Assembly (NCBI GenBank): GCA_043775925.1
Contig: JAYVRW010000056.1
Location: 1 to 30,531 of the forward strand
DNA: 30,531 bases
Origin: JAFDVL01 sp043775925
Lineage (GTDB): Bacteria; Acidobacteriota; Blastocatellia; RBC074
Direction of reading: 5' to 3'
Position numbers and translations under genes: made by a program. Below, in pieces: positions 24,175 to 30,531 of this stretch (positions are counted from its first letter, which is position 1; every line of letters begins with the position of its first letter). The notes under the pieces were generated by a model that was not told the origin of the DNA, did no database searches, and was given only the letters and a program-made list of their open reading frames with translations.

Positions 24175-24834
24175 ATGATTGCTGAAGCCGTCGCGGAAAA
24201 TTATTTAGAAATTATCGAAAAATTGCCTGAAAACGGCATCCTCACTTTGCATGGTATCAGTTGGGAGGAGTACGAAAATTTAGTCAGAGATGTAGGCAAA
24301 GCTCCGAATTTAAGAATCGCCTACGATCAAGGGAGGATGCAAATTATGACGCTTTCATTCAAGCATGAATACTACGCTCATATCATTGAGCAGATGATTG
24401 GAGTAATCAGAATTATCTGTCGGATCAAGGTAGTCTTTTTCGGCTCTGCGACTTTAAAGCAACAAAGAGGACTAAAGGGTGCTGAACCTGACGCCTGTTT
24501 TTATGTGCAAAGTGCCAGCATTATTGGCAAGAAAATCAATCTCGACTTGCGCATTGATCCTCCGCCCGATGTCGTTTTAGAAGTAGACATTCACCACGAA
24601 TCATTATCCCGATTTCACATTTACGAAGGACTTGGCGTACCGGAACTCTGGCACTACGACGAAACGAAATTGACGATGTATCAGTTGCAGGAAGGACGCT
24701 ACGAAGCAGTTGCTAACAGTATCGCCTTTCCAATTTTGACGAGTAAAATTCTGACAGAATTTTTAACGCGCAGCCAAAGCGAAGGACAGAATGAAACGCT
24801 GGAGGCTTTTGAAGAATGGTTGCGCAAAAAGTAA
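24175..24834 (+). CDS. Uma2 family endonuclease-like protein (DUF820)
   Basis: This 219-residue protein belongs to the Uma2 group of PD-(D/E)XK fold proteins, abundant in cyanobacteria, chloroflexi and acidobacteria. Family marks are YDQGRMQIMTLSFKHE (about 50-65), EPDACFYV with D106, and PDVVLEVDIHHES with D132, E136 and D138, the likely metal-binding core. The C-terminal part (HIYEGLGVPELWHYD, then a beta strand and a helix) is also standard. The biological role of the family is unknown; nuclease activity is deduced from the fold. It has its own promoter and a good AGGAG, and it diverges from lipA. Nothing nearby suggests a toxin-antitoxin partner. Confidence 0.9.
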   Translation: MIAEAVAENYLEIIEKLPENGILTLHGISWEEYENLVRDVGKAPNLRIAYDQGRMQIMTLSFKHEYYAHIIEQMIGVIRIICRIKVVFFGSATLKQQRGLKGAEPDACFYVQSASIIGKKINLDLRIDPPPDVVLEVDIHHESLSRFHIYEGLGVPELWHYDETKLTMYQLQEGRYEAVANSIAFPILTSKILTEFLTRSQSEGQNETLEAFEEWLRKK

Positions 24835-24931
24835 ATAATGAAAACTTATCAAGCTTGGATTTTAATCTACCCTCTTGCCATGTTCGCCCTGCCATTCAAT
24901 TCATTCAAAACTAATTATCTACATTTGCCGA

Positions 24932-24991
24932 AGAGTAAGCTGCTTCACCGCATAATCCAGTTTCGTGGTCGTGCTGCGATCATAAGTACTC
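24932..24991 (-). pseudogene. Remnant of an RHS core
   Basis: On the minus strand this stretch reads STYDRSTTTKLDYAV, matching SYDRSDTTKLDYAVNRHYSS in the RHS-2 core. At the DNA level 24944-24966 is identical to 27679-27701 over 23 bases, and similarity continues past it. The reading frame stops soon after on the 3' side, and no RHS similarity is visible before it. It is a decayed piece of another RHS gene or a displaced core fragment. Confidence 0.75.
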
Positions 24992-25053
24992 GCGCAAAAG
25001 AAAAGCGGTATAAAGAATTTTCGAGTCCAATATTGACGGGCTTTCCTGAATCC

Positions 25054-25085
25054 TAAATACCGAGAAACATTTGCTCACCTACTTA
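25054..25085. repeat. Diverged repeat, copy A
   Basis: TAAATA-CCGAGAAACATTT...CTTA resembles 26807-26840 (copy B) with a 2-base gap and several mismatches. The preceding GAAAAG-GCGG-TATAAA also resembles the DNA before copy B, but in copy A about 40 extra bases separate the two blocks. The two copies flank the second VWFA-related gene. Confidence 0.4.
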
Positions 25086-25110
25086 GCTAGAAACTTCGCT
25101 ATGTGTTCCC

Positions 25111-25300
25111 ACGACTTACGGCTAGAGCTTGTTATTAACCTATGACTAATAAAATCAGTAATTTGCAGACTTTTCTCGCTGAGCAAATTACTCGCGGTAC
25201 CGCAAAAGTAAGTTGCCGATCTAAAAACCTGCGATTTTGCTCAGAAAACCACGAGCGACGCCGATCACAAAGTTAATAACAAGCTCTAGCAGGCAGTCGT
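25111..25300. mobile_element. MITE-like element with terminal inverted repeats
   Basis: The arms 25121-25139 (GCTAGAGCTTGTTATTAAC) and 25272-25290 are perfect reverse complements over 19 bases. A further 6 bases at each end (ACGACT at 25111-25116 and AGTCGT at 25295-25300) also pair after a 4-base mismatch, giving arms of about 29-30 bases. An inner pair CTGAGCAAA / TTTGCTCAG (25179-25187 and 25236-25244) lies inside. The total length is 190 bases and no protein is encoded, which fits a miniature inverted-repeat transposable element. No clear target-site duplication is visible. Confidence 0.6.
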
Positions 25301-25391
25301 AGCGACACTCAGGTTTAATGATATTCTAGCTTACGTTAAAGAATCACCTGAGGAACAATAATCTTCGGTTTCTTTCCTTTCCATTTAGAGT

Positions 25392-26528
25392 TTACCTTAA
25401 GTAAAATTTTTTTGTTTTTTGAGTATTTGAATCAGGCGATAAGAATATAATCCTATATTGCTCGCGTTGGCTCGCTATTATGTCCTTCACACTTCGATTA
25501 AATTCACTGAAATTACCGTGAGACTGATAGGGAAATGTTGTATTTATGGGACCACCACCAATTAACAAAGAGTTTATTTTCTCCCCTCCTGTTAAATCAG
25601 GAAGTTTTTGATAAATCTCAGTATCTTGTAAAGAAACTGCTAGCCGCGATTTCGGTGCTAGCTCGCTCCAAGACCCTTGCGTGCTACCTATCCAGCTAAC
25701 TGAAATCCTTTCTTTTAATACTTCATTTGTAATTAAATCTTGATTCATCTTTGAATACTCAGATAAATTGTAGATCGTGTTACAAATTATCATTACAGGA
25801 GTATATTTTTTCCTCAGTAATGGTGAGTACTGAGAGATACCTTTTTTTAATGCCTCTGCCAAATAGTTTTGCCTAGCAAGGTTAATAGGAATTATTTGAG
25901 GACTATTTTGATTTTGATTTGCCCCTGAAAAATGAAAAGAAACAATACCTTGCTGCCATTCTCCTTTACTATTTAATTCAATTGCTAGTGGGCTAATGTA
26001 GTAATTTGAGTTTTGATTTGAAAACCCATAGTACTTATTCCTTTTTTCAAAATCACCATAAGCCGCATCTAGTTTATTAGTAGCGCGATCTAATATTTTT
26101 TCAGGCTCATCAAAATCGAATAATGTGGTGTCTTGATCGGTTTGGATAATTGCCAATTTATCATTCAATGTAAGCGAATTGCGTAGCGCACCGCATATAT
26201 AATTTACCATTCGGTCAACTTCTAATACACCACCATACCCTGTAGCTCCTACCGTAAAAACTAATATGACTGCTAATGGCTTGCTTACTCGCTCAATAGA
26301 ATTTACTCGCAAGCTTTTACCATTTTCAATCACCTCAAAGAGATCAGGAGTCAGATCAAGACTCAAACTACTATTGCTCGGTTTCTTGATTGTAGCAGTG
26401 AATTCGATCTCCTTGGTATACTGCCCTAGTTTTGGAATAGTTTTCTGCAAGTTTTCAGCAATTGTGGTTGCACACATATACAAAGTGACAAGTGTTAATA
26501 ATGCTATTCTATGCAAATAGATATTCAT
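25392..26528 (-). CDS. Second VWFA-related exported protein, degenerate MIDAS, -1 frame extension
   Basis: This 378-residue protein has a signal peptide (hydrophobic 9-20) and the layout of the acidobacterial VWFA-related family: lead-in LDLTPDLFEVIENGKSLRV (57-75), then a von Willebrand A-like domain from about residue 83. Where a DxSxS motif should be it reads FTVGATG (91-97), so metal-dependent ligand binding is probably lost. The annotated end is abrupt: NTQKTKK then FYLR and TAA. In the -1 frame, entered at the A_AAA_AAA heptamer (25413-25407), translation continues 23 residues from ILLKVNSKW to IVPQVIL and stops at 25336. That is the usual C-terminal beta strand of the family. DNA is AT-rich. 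A TATAAT lies at 26569-26574 on the minus strand, 41 bases upstream; no Shine-Dalgarno is seen. Confidence 0.8.
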   Translation of the reverse strand: MNIYLHRIALLTLVTLYMCATTIAENLQKTIPKLGQYTKEIEFTATIKKPSNSSLSLDLTPDLFEVIENGKSLRVNSIERVSKPLAVILVFTVGATGYGGVLEVDRMVNYICGALRNSLTLNDKLAIIQTDQDTTLFDFDEPEKILDRATNKLDAAYGDFEKRNKYYGFSNQNSNYYISPLAIELNSKGEWQQGIVSFHFSGANQNQNSPQIIPINLARQNYLAEALKKGISQYSPLLRKKYTPVMIICNTIYNLSEYSKMNQDLITNEVLKERISVSWIGSTQGSWSELAPKSRLAVSLQDTEIYQKLPDLTGGEKINSLLIGGGPINTTFPYQSHGNFSEFNRSVKDIIASQREQYRIIFLSPDSNTQKTKKFYLR

Positions 26529-26851
26529 AATTTTTCAGTCGTTACAACTCTTAAATATTAAGGCATTTATTATACCCCTAATTCATACGTCATAGATATC
26601 TAGCGTCTGGGTACGATATTTAATGATCTCAGAAAACTCGGGCTTTGATTTTAAGTACTCGCACAAATATTTTTCAGGGTAATAGTGACGAGATTATTCA
26701 CTTGACTGTCAATCTCAAATTCTATAGCAGTTTCCGACCGAACGAGTAGAGGGCGTAAAGGCTGGCTCAATTTATGCATACCTACTCATCCGAAAGAAAA
26801 CCGCTATAAATATACCGAGAAATATTTATCCCCTTACTTACAGAAGGAATA
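26529..26851. other. Gap between the RHS-2 tail and the second VWFA gene
   Basis: AT-rich DNA with one copy of the diverged repeat (26807-26840) and a possible -10 (26569-26574, minus strand). An open stretch of 42 codons on the minus strand (26779-26651, starting MHKLSQPL) has no ribosome-binding site and no known match. No immunity gene is recognisable here, although one would be expected after an RHS tail. Confidence 0.5.
26807..26840. repeat. Diverged repeat, copy B
   Basis: Partner of the repeat at 25054-25085. The core TAAATATACCGAGAAATATTT and the trailing CCTTACTTA are shared with mismatches. It lies 12 bases beyond the RHS-2 tail stop on the minus strand. Confidence 0.4.
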
Positions 26852-27298
26852 TTATTTAAAAGCAGTTTTGAGCTTCCCGCCAATTGCCCTATGGTTACTA
26901 TATATTGCATCAGCCCTAATAATATTTACAGCAATCGACCAGAAAGCGCCTCTTCCCAAAGCAGGGACAACTTTGATAAGAATCCCATACCCTGTCACAA
27001 GAGTATCATTAAATGGGCTATTAGCTGAAAAATTGGGGAATGATTTTATGCCGATTTGGGCTATAGGGTGATTTGGATTACGCGCATCTCGAATGGCTTT
27101 AATATTATCTGGAATATTCAATAAATCAAGTATTGCGGCTAATCTTTCTGCCTTTGATAATACAGCTATTTGCTTAACTGTTTTTCGAGTAAAATCATAT
27201 ATATTTTTTATATGTTTATAGCCTTTAGTCTTTATAAATGCCGTAGTATTCTGAAGTATTTGTCCAATTGTTTCAATCTTCCCTGCGAGTTTGGACAT
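26852..27298 (-). CDS. RHS-2 variable C-terminal tail, separated by a frameshift
   Basis: This 148-residue frame has no recognised domain. It is basic and partly helical, with a hydrophobic segment near the end (about 107-130) and the final residues GGKLKTAFK. It is almost surely not an independent gene: no Shine-Dalgarno precedes the ATG, and its frame is open upstream to 27355, overlapping the RHS-2 stop by 17 bases. The residues encoded there (VADFFKADGASRFFNN) join smoothly to the RHS-2 end NVANLGAK if one A is removed from the run at 27348-27351. It would then be the toxin or pre-toxin tip of RHS-2. No nuclease or other toxin motif was identified. AT-rich compared with the RHS core. Confidence 0.7.
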   Translation of the reverse strand: MSKLAGKIETIGQILQNTTAFIKTKGYKHIKNIYDFTRKTVKQIAVLSKAERLAAILDLLNIPDNIKAIRDARNPNHPIAQIGIKSFPNFSANSPFNDTLVTGYGILIKVVPALGRGAFWSIAVNIIRADAIYSNHRAIGGKLKTAFK

Positions 27299-27338
27299 AT
27301 TATTAAAAAATCTACTTGCGCCATCAGCTTTAAAAAAA

Positions 27339-30300
27339 TCAGCTACCTTTTGCTCCTAAATTAGCAACATTTTTTACCGCTGTCGCACTCGCTGTAATTA
27401 AATTTAAAACGCCTAATAAAGTAAGACCTGCTCCAAGTGTAAAAACTGCATAGACTGATAGGATTGCTATTCTGACAGCAATTACTGTTGAAATCACCTT
27501 CTTAACAAACTTGAAAAAAGACTTAAAACTAAACAGTCCATCGGGGTCTGTATGATTAATAGGATCATTGCTGCAATACCCATATAGGTTCAAACTTTGC
27601 GGGTCTTCTAATTGGGTCGCCCCCATATCAATCGGGTCAACCTGCGTGAACCTGCCCTGTGCTGAGGAATAATGCCGATTCACCGCATAATCCAGTTTCG
27701 TTGTGTCACTACGATCATAACTGGTGAAGCGTTTCTTAGTAGCTGAGCCAGCGAGATTATTAGATTCGCCGCTGATGGTGTTCCCAAATGGTAGGCTGAT
27801 ATTTTCACTCACCACTGCGCCGGTGCTACTCGTGACTAAGCGAGTTCCTAGGCGATCTGGGTGATGATATTTCGTCTCGGTCGTGTTAGTCGTGAGCGCG
27901 GATTCTGTTGCCAGCAACCTGCCACCAAGATAGACATAACTCTTCGCCCACGCCATTCCGCTGCCGACGCCATTGAATTCCGCATTGACATTTCCGCCAT
28001 CCCACGCATACAGCGTCGTATTGCTATAAGCTCCAACTTCCGTCACCTGCAACCGCTGATTGCTCGCGCCATAGGCATTGGTATGAACGCCAGCAGTATT
28101 CGACACTTCTGCTAAGCGTCCGGCTGCGTCATATTTGTAGCTCTGCACCTGTCCGTTTTCATTGCTCTGCGTTTGATTTCCAGCGGCATCATGTGCAAAA
28201 TTTGCGGTGGTTATGCGGTTCGTTGCCGTGTTGTAGGCAGCACTTGCCAAGCCATCGGATTCAATCGCCCCTCCCCCTGCCGAATTGCCTGTTTTTGTAA
28301 CGCTGGTACGGTTGCCGTAACGATCATAGTCATATGCCTGATTCCACAAGGTTCCACTTGAACCGCCCTGTGCCTGTGACAACCGCCCTAACTTGTCATA
28401 GATATAGGCGCGGTTGCGGTTGCCGCTCGTTCCTTTATTATCTTTGATAAATGTCAACTGACCTGTCTTCGCCCCTGCATTCCCCGTGGTGTTCGTGAGC
28501 GTATAATTATACTCCACATCCACTGCGCTATAATTAGGACTCGTTGGAACAAGCGTTGGGGTTACTACTTTCTGACTCGTCAACAATCCCGTCTGTGGAT
28601 CAAAAGTGTATTGCTCCTGACGGGTATTCCCAAGGTCTAAACTGATTGTCTGACTTGATGCATTGTAGACTGGATTCGTTGCCATCGCTGCACCATTGTA
28701 AGTCAGCGTATTCAAACGGCTGGCAATGTCGTAAGTTGGTACGACATTGCGGATCGGGTTACCGACTTGTCCATTTTGCGCAGGATAGGAAACCTGACTG
28801 ACACGATCCAGTGAATCAAACGTGTAGCTGGTTGTAACGTTACGACTGTTGCCGTAACTCTGCGTTAGGCTGCTTAACCTTCCTTCCGTGTCGTAATCAA
28901 AAGACTCATTCCCAAAGCCTGTGGGCAAACCGTTAACCGTCGTGAGACTCGTACTCAATATCCGTGATTTATCTTTGTCTGCTGCTGTTTCATAGCTATA
29001 GGTCACCGTCGCCGCGTCATAAATATTACCCGGCACAACAGCAGCAGATTTATCGTAGCTGACCTGATAGAGTCGATTGAGCGGATCGCTATTGTAATTG
29101 AAAATCGTTTTGACTCTTCGCGCATCTCGTCGCTCAATTAAATTTCCACGATTGTCGTATTTGAAATAGTCGCTCCAGATACTGCCAGGGTTTCCATTGT
29201 CATCCAGCGTTGCATCGCGTTCGGCGAGTTTTTGATTTGTTAGTCGTCCCAGTGAATCGTATTTAAAACTACGGGTTTGTGCACCCTGTGTGACAGTTGT
29301 TAAGTTACCCAGCGTATTGTAAGCATAATTTGTTTTCAAGGCATTGACTGCAACTGCGCCGTTTCCTGCCGGGTCTGGCTCTATAACCTCAATGATCTGT
29401 CCTTGTTCGTTACTTTTTGTCCAGTGTTCCCGGTTCCACGCATCCTTGACACGAACCGTAGTTCCAGCTCCGGCGGTAGCTACGCTTGGATATGTGGGTT
29501 CGTTGTAATAATGATATGTAGTACTACCATCATCTCCCACTACGCTGACTACACGATCTTGAGAATCGTAATTGTATGTCGTAAATTGTGGAGTATCTAC
29601 ATTGACCCAATTCGCATTACGACGGTAGGGGCGGGTCTGTTTTTTCATGCGCCCCCATTGATCATAAACCGAATCTACTACATCCATTTCGTAGCCAGTT
29701 GACCCAATCGTAAAGCCAATTTCGGCTCCAACTCTCCCTTGCCCATCTAGATACTTATCTACACGATTTGACCAATTTGATCCGTTCGTATTTAGCTGAT
29801 AAATAAAATCTACGACAATCATCGCGTCTTCATAATACTCGTGATAGGCATAACTTCCCGTTGGTGAATATTCAAACGTTGGAAGTAGCGTCGCAGTGTT
29901 GTAGATAATGGTAGAAGTTCTAGAATTGGCATCGGTCGATGAAGTGACTAAACCCGTATTGAAATCAAAAATGGTACTGGAAGTATTCTGCTTCGTCGGA
30001 TCAGTGGCAGAACCGCTAGTCACCGATGAAGGCCAAGTGTATGCCGTATTGGAAGTATAATTAAAACTCGTCTGCTCACAGCACGACGTAGAGGAAATAC
30101 GCATATTTCCACAAATATCGTAATTGCGTAATTCCACCATGGCGTTCGTATCACTGCCATAATTCTGAGCATCAGAATACTGTTTCACATTCGTCAAGTT
30201 ACCTCGATAGTCAGTTGTACTGTCATACTCTGTGTATGGTGGGTCACAGATGTAATCATACGAATAATTATATTCATTCCATTGATAATAACAATTTTGA

Positions 30301-30485
30301 TAAACGGGAGCGTATGGATTCGAGGTGTTCCAGTGTTGCTGGACACTTGGGGTATCTATTAATGCTGTACCTAACTGCTGGTCGTATAGATTTTCCGTTC
30401 GGGAGACTCGAACAGAATCATCAAACTCACTACCATAAATGTGAATCAGGGGTTCAAAAGTAAAATTAAGAAGACAACCGTAAGT
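27339..30485 (-). CDS. RHS-2: RHS/YD-repeat protein, 5' part incomplete and 3' end frameshifted
   Basis: This frame encodes about 1048 residues of YD-repeat shell and RHS core. From the first possible start (TTG at 30197) the residues include SCCEQTSFNYTSNTAYTWP, the NTLGNLTTVTQGAQTR repeat, HPDRLGTR (about 779-786) and the core closing segment HYSSAQGRF...DPDGL (to about 888). Two hydrophobic segments (about 901-945) follow, typical of a pre-toxin region. The TTG start cannot be genuine: upstream codons encode the family motif EYDSTTDYRGN and more, open to 30485, where an in-frame TAA (30486-30488) stops it near the window edge. The 3' end is cut by TGA at 27339 just before the variable tail. 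It shares the TTVTQGAQTR repeat with RHS-1. A signal peptide and N-terminal third would lie outside the window. Confidence 0.88.
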   Translation of the reverse strand, partial: TYGCLLNFTFEPLIHIYGSEFDDSVRVSRTENLYDQQLGTALIDTPSVQQHWNTSNPYAPVYQNCYYQWNEYNYSYDYICDPPYTEYDSTTDYRGNLTNVKQYSDAQNYGSDTNAMVELRNYDICGNMRISSTSCCEQTSFNYTSNTAYTWPSSVTSGSATDPTKQNTSSTIFDFNTGLVTSSTDANSRTSTIIYNTATLLPTFEYSPTGSYAYHEYYEDAMIVVDFIYQLNTNGSNWSNRVDKYLDGQGRVGAEIGFTIGSTGYEMDVVDSVYDQWGRMKKQTRPYRRNANWVNVDTPQFTTYNYDSQDRVVSVVGDDGSTTYHYYNEPTYPSVATAGAGTTVRVKDAWNREHWTKSNEQGQIIEVIEPDPAGNGAVAVNALKTNYAYNTLGNLTTVTQGAQTRSFKYDSLGRLTNQKLAERDATLDDNGNPGSIWSDYFKYDNRGNLIERRDARRVKTIFNYNSDPLNRLYQVSYDKSAAVVPGNIYDAATVTYSYETAADKDKSRILSTSLTTVNGLPTGFGNESFDYDTEGRLSSLTQSYGNSRNVTTSYTFDSLDRVSQVSYPAQNGQVGNPIRNVVPTYDIASRLNTLTYNGAAMATNPVYNASSQTISLDLGNTRQEQYTFDPQTGLLTSQKVVTPTLVPTSPNYSAVDVEYNYTLTNTTGNAGAKTGQLTFIKDNKGTSGNRNRAYIYDKLGRLSQAQGGSSGTLWNQAYDYDRYGNRTSVTKTGNSAGGGAIESDGLASAAYNTATNRITTANFAHDAAGNQTQSNENGQVQSYKYDAAGRLAEVSNTAGVHTNAYGASNQRLQVTEVGAYSNTTLYAWDGGNVNAEFNGVGSGMAWAKSYVYLGGRLLATESALTTNTTETKYHHPDRLGTRLVTSSTGAVVSENISLPFGNTISGESNNLAGSATKKRFTSYDRSDTTKLDYAVNRHYSSAQGRFTQVDPIDMGATQLEDPQSLNLYGYCSNDPINHTDPDGLFSFKSFFKFVKKVISTVIAVRIAILSVYAVFTLGAGLTLLGVLNLITASATAVKNVANLGAKGS

Positions 30486-30531
30486 TTACCCCAGCAATGA
30501 ATTTTGAGAGCGTCGTCGGAGCGAACGGTAC

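Larger units (their letters stand above)
24835..25335. other. AT-rich gap with RHS remnant and MITE-like element
   Basis: No intact gene is supported between the Uma2 stop and the end of the VWFA-related gene. The gap holds a short RHS fragment (24932-24991), one copy of a diverged repeat (25054-25085) and a 190-base inverted-repeat element (25111-25300), each listed separately. It looks like a graveyard of inserted DNA. Confidence 0.6.

Noticed and set aside
26651..26779. 42-residue open frame (minus strand) as an RHS-2 immunity gene
   Set aside because: Too short for an immunity protein, no ribosome-binding site and no recognisable features.
1..30531. tRNA, rRNA, CRISPR arrays, riboswitches and CIRCE elements
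   Set aside because: Scanned by eye for T-loop motifs, regularly spaced direct repeats and TTAGCACTC-type palindromes; none convincing was found.

Overview
The window most resembles a chromosomal segment of an acidobacterium, probably of the class Blastocatellia. This rests on the gene content: VWFA-related secreted proteins, a carboxypeptidase-regulatory-like secreted protein, a Uma2-family nuclease, large secreted RHS/YD-repeat proteins of the type with a YDS-x-YRGN-x-T-x-V motif, and moderate GC. No rRNA, tRNA, CRISPR array or phage gene was seen. The taxonomic call is an inference, not a measurement.

Layout. 1-2160: a small LysW-like zinc-ribbon protein (+), a VWFA-related protein (-) and a secreted carboxypeptidase-regulatory-like protein (+). 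2290-8365: a housekeeping block on the minus strand, rho, then engB/ysxC, lon and clpX. engB, lon and clpX form a classical neighbourhood, but clpP and tig, which commonly precede clpX, are not present upstream. 8804-15352: a polymorphic-toxin locus read towards clpX. It contains a small exported cupredoxin-like protein, a giant secreted RHS protein interrupted by a single in-frame stop, its variable tip resembling HNH/endonuclease VII toxins, and a probable immunity gene directly downstream. 15855-21950: a GH10 xylanase with duplicated carbohydrate-binding-like modules, a GAF-GAF-PP2C phosphatase, a Bcp peroxiredoxin and an HtrA/DegP protease, all on the minus strand. 22167-24834: a secreted hypothetical protein, the pair lipA-ferredoxin, and a Uma2 nuclease. 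24835-30531: an AT-rich accessory region with an RHS remnant, a MITE-like inverted-repeat element, a second VWFA-related gene, and a second large RHS gene that runs to the window edge.

The most notable pattern is that three large accessory reading frames are each broken by a single small lesion, whereas the housekeeping genes are intact. RHS-1 has one in-frame TAA with coding sequence continuing in the same frame. RHS-2 runs out of frame just before its variable tail, and removing one A from a run of four restores it. The second VWFA gene has an A_AAA_AAA heptamer in the correct phase for -1 slippage, and the -1 frame continues for 23 family-like residues. These may be decay, phase variation, recoding or sequencing errors; reads and proteomics would tell.

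The intergenic spaces are unusually rich in imperfect palindromes: 2169-2283, 15619-15688, a REPIN-like pair at 18233-18359, 20664-20739, and a 190-bp MITE-like element at 25111-25300. One palindrome also lies inside the bcp coding sequence.
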